Below are positions 20,407 to 29,044 of a stretch of DNA of 64,000 nucleotides, in pieces; within the stretch, counting starts at the first letter, position 1; every line of letters begins with the position of its first letter. The stretch is from Microbacterium hatanonis (GTDB lineage Bacteria > Actinomycetota > Actinomycetes > Actinomycetales > Microbacteriaceae): positions 1,984,001-2,048,000 of the forward strand of contig NZ_VRSV01000001.1 of assembly GCF_008017415.1 (NCBI RefSeq). The letters run 5' to 3'. A model generated the notes under the pieces. The model was given only the letters and a program-made list of their open reading frames with translations. It did not search any database and was not told the origin of the DNA. Made by a program: the position numbers and the translations under genes.

Positions 20407-20918
20407 AACGACTCCTTCAGCCGGCGGTTCTTCTCCTCGACCTGCGCCTCGAGGTCCCGGGCGAAGGTTTCCACGCGGTCGGCGATCGCGGCGTCTCCGG
20501 CACCGAGGATGCGGGCCGCGAGGAGTCCGGCGTTCTTGGCGCCGTTGATCGAGACGGTCGCGACCGGGATGCCCGCGGGCATCTGCACGATGCTCAGCAG
20601 CGAGTCCAGGCCGTCGAGCGTCGCGAGCTGCACGGGGACGCCGATGACGGGGAGAGCCGTGACGGAGGCGAGCATGCCCGGGAGATGCGCCGCACCGCCG
20701 GCCCCGGCGATGATCACGCGGAGACCGCGCTCCCGCGCCTCGCGGCCGTACCTGAGGAGCTTGTCGGGCGTGCGGTGGGCCGAGACGACCTCCACCTCGT
20801 GCGCGATCCCGAAGTCGGTGAGGGCCTGCGAAGCATCCGCCATCACCCTCCAATCGGAATCGGAGCCCATGACGACGCCGACCACGGGCGCGTCGGAAGA
20901 ATGCAGCGGTCGGGTCAC
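20403..20918 (-). CDS. purE: N5-carboxyaminoimidazole ribonucleotide mutase
   Basis: Purine biosynthesis: converts N5-CAIR from PurK to [26 protein letters not shown] and [15 protein letters not shown] are the class I PurE signatures, followed by [18 protein letters not shown] and [23 protein letters not shown]. Start choice: GTG at 20918 lies 7 nt behind TAGCCT, the spacing of other leaderless genes in this window; ATG at 20924 or 20939 are in-frame alternatives but neither has a ribosome binding site. The 3' end overlaps the LCP gene by 4 nt, an unusual operon partner. Confidence 0.93.
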   Translation of the reverse strand: MTRPLHSSDAPVVGVVMGSDSDWRVMADASQALTDFGIAHEVEVVSAHRTPDKLLRYGREARERGLRVIIAGAGGAAHLPGMLASVTALPVIGVPVQLATLDGLDSLLSIVQMPAGIPVATVSINGAKNAGLLAARILGAGDAAIADRVETFARDLEAQVEEKNRRLKESL

Positions 20919-20925
20919 GCCCATA

Positions 20926-20931
20926 AGGCTA
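20926..20931 (-). promoter_or_regulatory. -10 box of purE
   Basis: TAGCCT on the minus strand with a 7-nt spacer to the GTG at 20918. If it is the promoter, the ATG at 20924 lies too close to the box to be transcribed, which is why the GTG start is preferred. Confidence 0.45.
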
Positions 20932-21076
20932 GGACGCATCGCTGGAAGATCACCGCAACGCGCGGCAGTCGGGAGCGACTCGGATGCCGCGCACCCCCGC
21001 CGACCCTTCGACCGGGCTCGCGCACCGGGGCGCGTCGTCGGTCATGTCGGCCTGTCCTGGCCGCCTCGACGCGCGG

Positions 21077-21700
21077 TCAGGCTCCCAGAGTCGCCAGGAT
21101 GTCTTCGACGTACCCGTCGAGAGGGTGGTTCAGCCACGAGGTCGCCACCCAGACATTGCCTCGAAGAGCGTGCGTCTCGCCGCGGACATAGGGGACGTCG
21201 TCCAGGCTCACCCCGCGCTGTTCGATGCTGCAGACCGTACCGCCGCCCTGGTCGCCGCAGCCGAACCCGCCCTCCGCGAGCTCCGTCTCGATCGCCGCGG
21301 CCTGCGCCGCGTCGACGACCGTGACGTTCGTCGTGATACCGACGCTGCCGGGCGCCCCCCACGAGCAGCGGAGGGTGGGCAGGGTTTCGAGGTCGCCCAG
21401 CAGCGCCGCGTTCTGCGTCGCCAGCATCGTGACGGCCGGATCGTTCAGAGGCAGGCCTTCCTGCTCCAGCGACGATAGCATCGCCGGCGAATAGATCTGC
21501 GCGCAGTCGTCGGGCAGGGCGATGCCGGCAGTCGTCTCGGAGGCCTCGGGCGTGGGCGACGGGTCGGCTGCGGCCGACGATGTCGGCGTCGCCGAGGTGG
21601 GAGCCTCCGACGGGGTGGTCGCCGACTCGGCGACGCATCCGGAGAGCACGACGGCGAGCAGCAGGGTGGTCACGCCGATCGTCGAACGGCTGCGGAACAT
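21077..21700 (-). CDS. Secreted lipoprotein of unknown function
   Basis: 207 aa. The signal peptide SRSTIGVTTLLLAVVLSGC ends in a clean lipobox (LSGC, Cys at about residue 21), so the mature protein is lipid-anchored on the outer face of the membrane. A Ser/Thr/Ala/Pro-rich linker of about 40 aa follows, then a compact domain with four Cys (DDCAQIYS, LRCSWG, FGCGDQ, TVCSIEQ) that could form two disulfides. The ATG has AGGAGG upstream. No family is recognised. It sits between purE and purK with no evident link to purines. Confidence 0.75.
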   Translation of the reverse strand: MFRSRSTIGVTTLLLAVVLSGCVAESATTPSEAPTSATPTSSAAADPSPTPEASETTAGIALPDDCAQIYSPAMLSSLEQEGLPLNDPAVTMLATQNAALLGDLETLPTLRCSWGAPGSVGITTNVTVVDAAQAAAIETELAEGGFGCGDQGGGTVCSIEQRGVSLDDVPYVRGETHALRGNVWVATSWLNHPLDGYVEDILATLGA

Positions 21701-21827
21701 GGCGCCTCCTGGGGTCGTGCTCGACAGTAGTCGACCGCTCGGACCGGCCCGCGTCGACGCTCCGACCGACCCGCCGCCGGTGGCCGAGCTGTGGCAGGCG
21801 TCCGAGGTGATCACCGGCTCGCCTGCC

Positions 21828-21833
21828 TAGACT
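21828..21833 (+). promoter_or_regulatory. Leaderless -10 box of the alpha/beta hydrolase gene
   Basis: TAGACT, 8 nt before the ATG at 21842; no Shine-Dalgarno sequence precedes that start. Confidence 0.45.
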
Positions 21834-21841
21834 TCTCGACG

Positions 21842-22741
21842 ATGGACACCCGCGTCGCGCCCCTGGATCGGGCCTTCGTCGACGTCGGCGGCCGACGAGT
21901 CGAGGTCTTCGACGCGGGCTCGTCGCCGGTCGGCACCGCGGTCGTGGTGCTGCTCACCGGGGCGGGCGACACCGCCCGCTCGTGGCTGCCTCTCCAGACG
22001 GTGCTCGCGCGCACGGTGCGCGTGATCTCCTACGAGCGCTCGGGGATCGGAGAGAGCTCACCCGGCTCCCCCCGCACGATCGACGGCCTCGTCGCCGAGC
22101 TCGAGGGCGTCATCGCCGCGCTCGCACCCGCTGCCCGGGTGCTGCTGGTCGGCCACTCGTTCGGCGCGCTCATCGCACGCGTGTACGCCGCACGGCACCC
22201 CGATCGAGCCGCCGGCCTCGTCATGCTCGACGCGACGCCCGACCGGCTCGCCTCCGACCCGGTGCGCCGCCGGGGCTACCGTCTCTACGCCGAGAGCATC
22301 GCCACGTCACGTCGGGTGCTGCCCGCTCCCCTGTTCGCCCGCCTGGTGCGGCGCAACGCGCTGCCGCTGTACCCCGGACGCGGGCCGTTCCTCGCAGCGC
22401 TCACGCCCCGGGCACGCGACGAGTGGCACCGCGCCGTGACCGCCCTCTTCCTCGGTGACGCGGTCGAGGAGATGCGGGCGGTGCTCCCCGGAACCGTCGC
22501 GGCGGCAGCCGAACTGGGCGACGCGATGCACGGCGACCTGCCGGTGGCGCTGCTGACGAGCGGCACCTACGGCCGCGGGTGGATCACGATGCACGATGCG
22601 GTCGCGCTGCGCTACCCGAATGCGACGCACCGCCTTTCGGGCGACCGTTTCCACAACGTGCACATGCGTCATTTCGAGCGGATCGCCGAGACGGTGCGCG
22701 CGATGCTCGATGCCGCGTCGGACGAGCCGCGCGCCCGGTGA
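21842..22741 (+). CDS. Alpha/beta hydrolase
   Basis: 299 aa. VVLLTGAGDTARSWLPL gives the oxyanion-region loop, VISYERSGIGESS the strand-3 turn, and VLLVGHSFGALIARVYA the nucleophile elbow (Ser in GHSFG, near residue 105). The catalytic acid and His are probably in the C-terminal part (RFHNVHMRHFERI). Substrate unknown. The upstream in-frame extension lacks features and the TAGACT box 8 nt before the ATG supports this start. It is followed after 38 nt by a PPOX-type oxidoreductase gene on the same strand. Confidence 0.85.
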   Translation: MDTRVAPLDRAFVDVGGRRVEVFDAGSSPVGTAVVVLLTGAGDTARSWLPLQTVLARTVRVISYERSGIGESSPGSPRTIDGLVAELEGVIAALAPAARVLLVGHSFGALIARVYAARHPDRAAGLVMLDATPDRLASDPVRRRGYRLYAESIATSRRVLPAPLFARLVRRNALPLYPGRGPFLAALTPRARDEWHRAVTALFLGDAVEEMRAVLPGTVAAAAELGDAMHGDLPVALLTSGTYGRGWITMHDAVALRYPNATHRLSGDRFHNVHMRHFERIAETVRAMLDAASDEPRAR

Positions 22742-22779
22742 GGGCTCAGACTGGGAGCCCACCCCTCGAGGAGATTCCG

Positions 22780-23172
22780 ATGCCATTGCCCGACGCCCTG
22801 CTCGACCTGCTGCGCCAGCCGAGCCCCTGCTTCCTGTCCACGATCATGCCCGACGGGTCGCCCCAGGTGACCGAGACGTGGGTCGACACCGACGGCGACC
22901 ACGTCGTGATCAACACGGTCGTCGGCTTCGTGAAAGTGCGCAACGTCGAGCGCGACCCGCGTGTGGCGGTCGCCATCCAGGATCCGTCGAACCCGTTCCG
23001 CTACATCCAGGTGCGCGGCAGGGTCGTCGGCATGACGACCGAGGGCGCGGTCGAGAGCATCGAGGCGCTCTCGCAGAAGTACACCGGCCGGCCCTACCCC
23101 TGGTACGGCGGACGCGACCAGCAGCGCATCATCCTCACCATCGCGGCCGACAGCATCAGCGGCCAGGGATAG
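22780..23172 (+). CDS. PPOX-class F420-dependent or FMN-binding oxidoreductase
   Basis: 130 aa split-barrel protein. PCFLSTIMPDGSPQVTETWVDTDGDHVVINT is the characteristic N-terminal pattern of pyridoxamine-phosphate-oxidase-like proteins, followed by KVRNVERDPRVAVAI and YIQVRGRVVGM. GGRDQQRIILTIAADSISG ends the domain. In actinobacteria many such proteins bind F420; which cofactor this one uses cannot be settled here. GAGGAG stands 7-8 nt before the ATG. It converges on purK with a 10-nt gap. Confidence 0.86.
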   Translation: MPLPDALLDLLRQPSPCFLSTIMPDGSPQVTETWVDTDGDHVVINTVVGFVKVRNVERDPRVAVAIQDPSNPFRYIQVRGRVVGMTTEGAVESIEALSQKYTGRPYPWYGGRDQQRIILTIAADSISGQG

Positions 23173-23182
23173 CGGAGCGGGA

Positions 23183-24319
23183 TCAGTCGAGGAAGACAGA
23201 GGCTGCGGCGCGGGCCTCGTAGACGACGTCGTCGAGATCTTCGCCGGCCACGGTGACGTGCCCCACCTTGCGACCGGGCCGCGGGGCCTTGCCGTAGGTG
23301 TGGATCTTCGCCGCGGGGTGCGACGCCATCGCCGCGTCGAAGCGATCGTCGAGCCCGCCCTGCGCGGGGCCGCCGAGGATGTTGACCATCACGGTCCACG
23401 GGCGGGTGGCCTCGGTCGCTCCGAACGGCAGATCGAGCACGGCGCGCAGATGCTGCTCGAACTGGCTCGTCACGGCGCCGTCCTGGGTCCAGTGGCCGCT
23501 GTTGTGCGGGCGCATGGCGAGCTCGTTGACGAGGATGCGGCCGTCGACGGTCTCGAACAGCTCGACCGCCAGCATCCCGGTGACCCCGATCCCCTCGGCG
23601 ATCGCCATCCCGATGTCCTCCGCCGCGAGCGCCAGACGTTCGCTCGCCCGCGGCGCCGGGGCGACGACCTCCACGCAGACGCCGTCGCGCTGGACCGTCT
23701 CGACGAGCGGGAAGGCCCGCATGCCGCCGGACGGGCGACGCGCGATCTGCTGGGCGAGCTCGCGCGAGAAGTCGACGAGCTCCTCCACGAGCAGCTCGCC
23801 GCCGCGGGCGTCCTCGGCGAGCGCGGCGAACCAGTCCGCAGCCTCGGTGGCGGCCGAGACGACGCGCACACCCTTGCCGTCGTATCCGCCGCGAGGGGTC
23901 TTCACGACCGCACGCCCGCCGTGGGCGTCGATGAAGTCCTGCAGCTGGGCGGCGTCGGACACGGCGGCCCAGTCGGGCTGCGGCATGCCGAGCTCGGTCA
24001 TCCGCGCCCGCAGCACCAGCTTGTCCTGGGCGACGGCGAGGGCGTCGGGGCCGGGGTGCACGGCGACGCCGGCGGCGACCAGCGCCGCGAGCACCTCCTG
24101 CGGGACGTGCTCGTGGTCGAACGTGATGACGTCGACGTCGCGGGCGAACGCGAGCACCGTCTCGGCGTCGCGGTAATCGCCGACCGCCGTGGCCGCGAGA
24201 CCCGCGGCCATCCCGGTCTCCTCGGCCAGCACGCGCAGCTCGATCCCGAGTTCGACCGCGGGCGCGATCATCATCCGCGCCAACTGGCCACCGCCGACCA
24301 CACCCACACGCAGTGTCAT
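23183..24319 (-). CDS. purK: N5-carboxyaminoimidazole ribonucleotide synthase
   Basis: ATP-grasp enzyme forming N5-CAIR from AIR, bicarbonate and ATP, the substrate of PurE. 378 aa. VGVVGGGQLARMMIAPAVELGI is the N-terminal signature; VVKTPRGGYDGKGVRV gives the ATP-binding loop, LLVEELVDFSRELAQQIAR and NELAMRPHNSGHWTQDG the catalytic segment. GAGGGA precedes the ATG at 24319; the frame extends upstream without a better site. purE lies 2.3 kb away on the same strand with three unrelated genes between, so the usual purEK pair is split. Confidence 0.95.
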   Translation of the reverse strand: MTLRVGVVGGGQLARMMIAPAVELGIELRVLAEETGMAAGLAATAVGDYRDAETVLAFARDVDVITFDHEHVPQEVLAALVAAGVAVHPGPDALAVAQDKLVLRARMTELGMPQPDWAAVSDAAQLQDFIDAHGGRAVVKTPRGGYDGKGVRVVSAATEAADWFAALAEDARGGELLVEELVDFSRELAQQIARRPSGGMRAFPLVETVQRDGVCVEVVAPAPRASERLALAAEDIGMAIAEGIGVTGMLAVELFETVDGRILVNELAMRPHNSGHWTQDGAVTSQFEQHLRAVLDLPFGATEATRPWTVMVNILGGPAQGGLDDRFDAAMASHPAAKIHTYGKAPRPGRKVGHVTVAGEDLDDVVYEARAAASVFLD

Positions 24320-24374
24320 GCCACTCCCTCGTTCGAGTCCGTCGCTCCCATCTTCGCGCACTCGCGCTCGATGG

Positions 24375-24929
24375 TCAGGAGGGCAGCGGCGGCGGGGTCA
24401 GGCTCTGGGAGTCGCGGTGGGCGAGGATCTGGTTGACCTCGACCTGGTCGACCAGCACTTCGTAGACGAGGGCGACGTTCGCGATGCGCCGCAGACGCAC
24501 GGGCGCGTCCACGCCGTTCGACAGCACGAGGGTGCCCCCGCCGCCGATGCGCTGGAGGATTCCGCGCTTGAGTTGCACCGTGTATCCGCGAACATGGGAC
24601 AGCTCTGCGCGGCGACGGCCGAACGGGCCCGATCGGGCGATCACGCGACGCGTGGTGATCGTGTAGCGCTGCGCCCACCAGCTGACGAACGGCAGCACGA
24701 CGAGGAGAAGCACGACGGCGCCGGCGGCGCTCAGCAGCATCCAGTCGGCGAACGGCTCGCGCAGGTTGTCGTAGAAGTACCCGACCGCGCCGGCGACCGC
24801 GATGAGGACGACGGCCGACCAGAACAGCCGGGTCGCGCGCGGGCGGAGGCGCGCCACCCGCAGCTCGGGCGTCGGCGCTCCGGGCGCCGGCGTCAGCGGG
24901 CGCCCCCCGAGGGTCGTCGGCTGGGTCAC
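24375..24929 (-). CDS. PH-domain membrane protein
   Basis: 184 aa with two hydrophobic segments (ATRLFWSAVVLIAVAGAVGYF and the segment from WMLLSAAGAVVLLLVVLPF) followed by YTITTRRVIARSGPFGRRRAEL, the start of a bacterial PH (YdbS/YdbT-like, DUF304) domain. The TT/R-V-I pattern and the following beta strands support the family. Role unknown; such proteins are membrane-associated. GTG start. It lies between purK and birA, all on the minus strand. Confidence 0.82.
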   Translation of the reverse strand: MTQPTTLGGRPLTPAPGAPTPELRVARLRPRATRLFWSAVVLIAVAGAVGYFYDNLREPFADWMLLSAAGAVVLLLVVLPFVSWWAQRYTITTRRVIARSGPFGRRRAELSHVRGYTVQLKRGILQRIGGGGTLVLSNGVDAPVRLRRIANVALVYEVLVDQVEVNQILAHRDSQSLTPPPLPS

Positions 24930-25004
24930 GCACTCATTGTCACCCGCCCCGCCGACGTCGGGGTGATCCCACGCGGCACGCCGGTCAACGAGACGGCGGA
25001 CGGC

Positions 25005-25799
25005 TCAGCGCACGTGCTGCACGTCGCCGGCCGCGACCGGCGTCTCCACACCGTCGACGACCACGACGAGGCGCCCGTCGGGGTCGATGCGCTGCGCACG
25101 ACCCTCCAGCGCCCTGTCGTCGGGCAGCGACACGACGACATCGCGGCCGAGCGTCGCGCACAGGCTCTCGACCTCCCCCAGAACGTTCGCCGCGGCGGCG
25201 TCACCGCCGAGTGTGATGAGCGCCTGGAGCTGCTCGTCGAGCGCGCGCAGGAAGTCGGCCAGCAGCCGGTCGTCGTCGCACTCCGCTCCGACCGCGGCGA
25301 ACGAGGTCGCCGTAGAGACGGGGAGGTCGGCCCGGGTCATACGGGTGTTGACTCCGGCTCCGACGACGACCGCGTCCATCGTGCCGGGGAGGGCTTCGGC
25401 GAGGATGCCGCAGATCTTCGCGCCGTCGACGAGCACGTCATTCGGCCACTTCAGCTGGGTCGTGTTGCCCGTGCCCTTCAACTGCGCGGCCACCGCGCGG
25501 GTCATCGCCGCCCCCGCGATGAGCGGGATCCACCCGCGCGAAGCGGCGGGAAGCCCCTCGACCCGCACGAGCACCGAGACGGCGAGGGCCGTGCCCGGCG
25601 GCGCGGTCCAGGTGCGTCCGAGCCGCCCGCGTCCGGCGCGCTGGTCGGTCGTCACGAGCGCGGCCAGGTGCGGCCAGCCCTCGGGGTCGGCGGATGCGGC
25701 GGCGACCGCGTCGGCGTTGGTCGAATCGGTGGTCGCGACCACCTGCAGGCGCGGACTGACGGCGGCGGCGAGCGGGTAGCCCTCGGCGGGGATCGGCAT
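25005..25799 (-). CDS. birA: Biotin-[acetyl-CoA-carboxylase] ligase
   Basis: Attaches biotin to the carrier domain of acyl-CoA carboxylase; its likely target is the AccA protein encoded at 34.1 kb. 264 aa. ATTDSTNADAV, TTDQRAGRGRLGRTWTAPPG (biotin-AMP loop), QLKWPNDVLVDGAKICGIL and VVGAGVNTRMTRADLP are family signatures. There is no N-terminal DNA-binding domain, so it is a monofunctional ligase. The ATG at 25799 sits 6 nt behind TAGGGT, favouring a leaderless start; GTG at 25805 is the in-frame alternative. Confidence 0.94.
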   Translation of the reverse strand: MPIPAEGYPLAAAVSPRLQVVATTDSTNADAVAAASADPEGWPHLAALVTTDQRAGRGRLGRTWTAPPGTALAVSVLVRVEGLPAASRGWIPLIAGAAMTRAVAAQLKGTGNTTQLKWPNDVLVDGAKICGILAEALPGTMDAVVVGAGVNTRMTRADLPVSTATSFAAVGAECDDDRLLADFLRALDEQLQALITLGGDAAAANVLGEVESLCATLGRDVVVSLPDDRALEGRAQRIDPDGRLVVVVDGVETPVAAGDVQHVR

Positions 25800-25805
25800 G
25801 GCCAC

Positions 25806-25811
25806 ACCCTA
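25806..25811 (-). promoter_or_regulatory. Leaderless -10 box of birA
   Basis: TAGGGT on the minus strand with a 6-nt spacer to the ATG at 25799. Confidence 0.5.
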
Positions 25812-25877
25812 CGCGGGCCCGCACCGCGCAGCATCCGATGTTGACAGCCCGGCCCGCCTCAGCCGCTCGACCCGAAT

Positions 25878-25943
25878 CGGTGAAATCGGCCGGAGTCGGT
25901 GCGCGTCGACGTGAACACGCACCGAATCGGGCCGATTTCACCG
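25878..25943. repeat. Long palindrome P1, upstream boundary of DUF559 cassette 1
   Basis: Arms of 26 nt at 25878-25903 and 25918-25943 pair with 24 of 26 matches around a 14-nt loop that itself contains the palindrome CGTCGACG. The same element, with 2 mismatches in its right arm, recurs at 26915-26982 on the other side of the DUF559 gene. It lies in the 5' gap between birA and the DUF559 gene. Confidence 0.9.
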
Positions 25944-26051
25944 CGGACACGGAAGAAGGGACGCGTCCTCCCCAGGCGGTCTGCGGCGGGATCTCTCCCC
26001 ATTCGCCCTCTTTGCATCCGCGGGCCGCGAGCACGCGGCAACGGTGGGCGG

Positions 26052-26897
26052 ATGGGTTCGAGCACGAGATCTCTGCGGCACCTCGTCGTCGCGCGCGGTT
26101 ACGTCCATCTGGCGGAGGTCCGCGAGGCCGGGTGGCGACCCGACGCCATCCGCGCGGCCGTCACGAGGGAAGGGCTGGTGCGAGCGGGCCGCGACTGGGT
26201 GCTGCTTCCCAGCGCACCCCCGGAACTGCTGCTCGCCGCCCGAACCGGCTGCGCGGTCACCTGCGTCTCGGCGGCATCGCTGCGCACGCTCTGGCGCGCC
26301 GACGACGACCGCGCCGTCCATCTGGCGGTGCCCAGAGGAGCGCGCAGCTCGCCGGCCGGCGCACACGGACATTGGGGCGCCGGCGTCGTTCCGCGGCCCC
26401 GGCGTCTTCTCGTCGACGCGGTCGAGAACATGCTCGCCGCCGTGGCGACCTGTCGTCCTCACGAACAAGCCCTCGCGATCTGGGAATCGGCGGCGCGCGC
26501 CCGCCTCATCACCGTCGAGGGCATCGGGGCGATCGACTGGCGCGGCGAGCGGGCTCGCGCCCTCCGCGACGAGACCACCGCTCTGTCGCACTCGGGCCTC
26601 GAGACCTTCTTCGTCTCGCGGATGCGGCGGCGAGGCGTCGAGGTTCGACAGCAGGTCAAGATCGACGGCCATCACGTCGACGGCCTCATCGGCGCCCGGC
26701 TCATCGTGCAGATCGACGGCTTCGCCCACCACTCCGATCCGCGACAACGTCGATCCGACATCGCCCACGACCGCCGGCTGCGGTTGCTCGGATACACCGT
26801 GCTGCGTTTCGATTACCGCGAGATCGTCGACGATTGGACCCGGGTGGAGGCCACCGTCCTGGCCGCCATGGCGCAGAATCTTCACCTCGCGCGATGA
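26052..26897 (+). CDS. DUF559-type nuclease-like protein with AbiEi-like N-terminus
   Basis: 281 aa. Residues 1-95 look like the winged-helix AbiEi-type domain (RHLVVARGYVHLAEVREAG, then VREGLVRAGRDWVLL-like strand). The C-terminal part is a Vsr/PD-(D/E)xK fold: HSGLETFF (Glu about 184), HHVDGLIGARLIVQIDGFAHH (Asp about 210, then Q-x-D at about 222), and RRLRLLGYTVLRFDYREIV. Gln stands where most family members have Glu, so catalytic activity is uncertain. No Shine-Dalgarno site is obvious at the ATG. The gene is bracketed by palindromes P1 and P2 and is the only gene between birA and accD. A similar protein is encoded at 50.3 kb. Confidence 0.78.
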   Translation: MGSSTRSLRHLVVARGYVHLAEVREAGWRPDAIRAAVTREGLVRAGRDWVLLPSAPPELLLAARTGCAVTCVSAASLRTLWRADDDRAVHLAVPRGARSSPAGAHGHWGAGVVPRPRRLLVDAVENMLAAVATCRPHEQALAIWESAARARLITVEGIGAIDWRGERARALRDETTALSHSGLETFFVSRMRRRGVEVRQQVKIDGHHVDGLIGARLIVQIDGFAHHSDPRQRRSDIAHDRRLRLLGYTVLRFDYREIVDDWTRVEATVLAAMAQNLHLAR

Positions 26898-26914
26898 CCC
26901 GCCCCCTATCCGAA

Positions 26915-26982
26915 TCGGTGCGTTCGGCGCGTTTCGGTGACCGCGAGGGGGTAGTCGCACCGAATCGCGCCGAATTCACCGA
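26915..26982. repeat. Long palindrome P2, downstream boundary of DUF559 cassette 1
   Basis: Arms of 25 nt at 26915-26939 and 26958-26982 pair with 22 of 25 matches around an 18-nt loop. It starts 17 nt after the DUF559 stop codon, so it may also act as a terminator. Its right arm matches that of P1 at 24 of 26 positions. Confidence 0.88.
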
Positions 26983-27053
26983 CATGCGCAGGGCGACAGG
27001 GGATCCGGCGAGTCGTTGTGCCGACCCTCCAAGGCCGAGAGGGAGCCCGCCGC

Positions 27054-27059
27054 TAGTGT
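27054..27059 (+). promoter_or_regulatory. Leaderless -10 box of accD
   Basis: TAGTGT with a 7-nt spacer to the GTG at 27067. The promoter lies just downstream of palindrome P2. Confidence 0.5.
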
Positions 27060-27066
27060 GGAACGC

Positions 27067-28656
27067 GTGACAGAGCAGCCCGACCACGCGACCACCGCCG
27101 GCAAGATCGCCGACCTCCGCACGAGGTACCAGGAGGCGGTCGTCGATGCCGAGGCCGCCGCCCAGGCCAAGCAGCACGCGAAGGGCAAGTTCACCGCCCG
27201 CGAACGCATCGCCCTGCTGGTCGATCCGGGCTCGTTCGTCGAACTCGACGAGTACGTCCGCCACCGCACGACGGCCTTCGGCATGGACAAGTCGCGACCC
27301 TACGGCGACTCCGTCGTCACCGGCACGGGAACGATCCACGGCCGCACGGTCGCCGTCTACGCGCAGGACTTCTCCACCTTCGGCGGCTCGCTCGGCGAGG
27401 CGGCCGGCGACAAGATCATCAAGGTGATGGAGCTCGCGCTGCGCAGCGGCATCCCCATCATCGGCATCCTCGACTCCGGCGGCGCCCGCATCCAGGAGGG
27501 CGTGGTCGCCCTCGGCAAGTACGGCGAGATCTTCCGCCTGAACACCGCGGCCTCGGGTGTCATCCCCCAGATCTCGCTCATCATGGGCCCCGCGGCGGGC
27601 GGCGCGGTCTACTCCCCCGCCCTCACCGACTTCGTGATCATGGTCGACAAGACGAGCCAGATGTTCGTCACCGGACCCGACGTCATCAAGACCGTGACCG
27701 GCGAGGACGTCGGCATGGAGGAGCTCGGCGGCGCCTACACGCACAACACCCGCTCCGGCGTCGCGCACTACCTGGCCGAGGACGAGGACGACGCGATCGA
27801 CTACGCGCGCACGCTGCTCGGGTTCCTCCCCGACAACAACATGGCCGAGACGCCCGTGTTCGACACCGGTTTCGAATTCGAGACCACGGATGCTGACCGG
27901 TCGCTCAACAGCGTCATCCCCGACTCCCCCAACCAGCCCTACGACATCAACACCGTGATCGGTCGCCTGATGGACGACGGCGAGTTCCTCGAGGTGCAGC
28001 CGCTGTTCGCCCCGAACATCGTGATCGGGTTCGGTCGCGTCGAGGGGCGCACGGTCGGCATCATCGCGAATCAGCCGTCGCAGATGGCCGGCACGCTCAA
28101 CATCGAAGCCGGCGAGAAGGCCAGCCGCTTCGTGAGGTTCTGCGATGCGTTCTCGGTGCCGATCGTCACCCTCGTCGACGTGCCCGGCTACCTGCCCGGC
28201 ACCGACCAGGAGTGGACCGGCGTCATCCGCCGCGGCGCGAAGCTGCTCTACGCGTACGCCGAGGCCACCGTGCCCCTGGTGACCGTCATCCTTCGCAAGG
28301 CCTACGGCGGCGCATACATCGTCATGGGCTCGAAGCAGCTCGGCGCCGACATCAACCTCGCGTGGCCGACCGCCGAGATCGCCGTCATGGGCGGGCAGGG
28401 CGCTGTGAACATCCTCTACCGCGGCGAGATCAAGCGCGCCGAGGAGGCTGGCGAAGACGTCGCGGCCGTGCGGGCGCGTCTCGCGAGCGAGTACACCTAC
28501 AACGTCGCCTCCCCGTTCCTGGCCGCCGAGCGCGGCGAGCTCGACGGCATCATCGAACCCGCCCAGACGCGCGTGTCGATCGCGAAGGCCCTCCGCGCCC
28601 TCCGCAACAAGCGTGCGACCCAGCCGGCCAAGAAGCACGGGAACATCCCCCTGTGA
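27067..28656 (+). CDS. accD: Acyl-CoA carboxylase beta (carboxyltransferase) subunit
   Basis: Moves the carboxyl group from carboxybiotin to acetyl- or propionyl-CoA; feeds fatty-acid synthesis. 529 aa, full length. [21 protein letters not shown] is the N-terminal carboxyltransferase signature; [38 protein letters not shown], and in the second half [17 protein letters not shown] and [19 protein letters not shown] are diagnostic of PccB/AccD5-type subunits. GTG start, probably leaderless. The epsilon subunit gene overlaps its stop. Which acyl-CoA it prefers is not resolved here. Confidence 0.95.
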   Translation: MTEQPDHATTAGKIADLRTRYQEAVVDAEAAAQAKQHAKGKFTARERIALLVDPGSFVELDEYVRHRTTAFGMDKSRPYGDSVVTGTGTIHGRTVAVYAQDFSTFGGSLGEAAGDKIIKVMELALRSGIPIIGILDSGGARIQEGVVALGKYGEIFRLNTAASGVIPQISLIMGPAAGGAVYSPALTDFVIMVDKTSQMFVTGPDVIKTVTGEDVGMEELGGAYTHNTRSGVAHYLAEDEDDAIDYARTLLGFLPDNNMAETPVFDTGFEFETTDADRSLNSVIPDSPNQPYDINTVIGRLMDDGEFLEVQPLFAPNIVIGFGRVEGRTVGIIANQPSQMAGTLNIEAGEKASRFVRFCDAFSVPIVTLVDVPGYLPGTDQEWTGVIRRGAKLLYAYAEATVPLVTVILRKAYGGAYIVMGSKQLGADINLAWPTAEIAVMGGQGAVNILYRGEIKRAEEAGEDVAAVRARLASEYTYNVASPFLAAERGELDGIIEPAQTRVSIAKALRALRNKRATQPAKKHGNIPL

Positions 28657-28886
28657 GCGACAGCACGGCGGCCGATGATGCGACGCCTCCCGACATCCGG
28701 GTGCGGCGCGGAAACCCGACCGACGAAGAACTCGCCGCGCTGATCGCGGTCGTCGGCGGCGCCTACCTCGCGGAGGCCGCGGAAACAGCTGTCGTGCCCC
28801 CCACCCGTTCGCGGTGGGAGCTCTCGGCTCGCGCCCTGCGTCGCCCCCTCGACCGCGATCGCGGTTGGGGCGGATTCAGCGACTGA
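28653..28886 (+). CDS. accE: Acyl-CoA carboxylase epsilon subunit
   Basis: 77 aa. [23 protein letters not shown] is the hallmark of the small epsilon subunits that stabilise actinobacterial acyl-CoA carboxylase complexes. The C-terminal [23 protein letters not shown] also fits (W..S..R.. then a GWGGF-type end). GTG start overlapping the accD stop (GTGA), so the two are translationally coupled. Confidence 0.92.
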   Translation: MSDSTAADDATPPDIRVRRGNPTDEELAALIAVVGGAYLAEAAETAVVPPTRSRWELSARALRRPLDRDRGWGGFSD

Positions 28887-29044
28887 ACGGGCGACAGGCT
28901 AACCGTTTGTCCCCCGAAATACCTACAGACGCGGGTGTTCGGGTCGCAGATACTGAATGAGCTGGAACGCATTACGCGTTCGGCCGACCTGCTCTTTAGA
29001 GCCAGGCTCGGTCCCGCGGGCGGTTTTCGGGTAACCGCTCGCTC
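28887..29044 (+). other. Unexplained intergenic stretch with paired hairpins
   Basis: No gene was found here. It contains an inverted repeat GAACGC-ATTAC-GCGTTC (28965-28981) and a 10-bp imperfect hairpin (29016-29025 with 29033-29042), and it is followed immediately by the terminator at 29045-29077. It may be the accDE 3' untranslated region or an independent small RNA. Confidence 0.35.

Noticed and set aside
20940-21076. Terminator or RNA gene in the gap between purE and the lipoprotein gene
   Set aside because: I saw no stable stem with a T tract and no conserved RNA pattern in these 137 nt.
25878-26982. Insertion sequence with a transposase
   Set aside because: No DDE, HUH or serine recombinase motif is visible in the cargo gene, and no target duplication was identified at the outer edges. 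The structure is reported as a cassette of unknown type instead.
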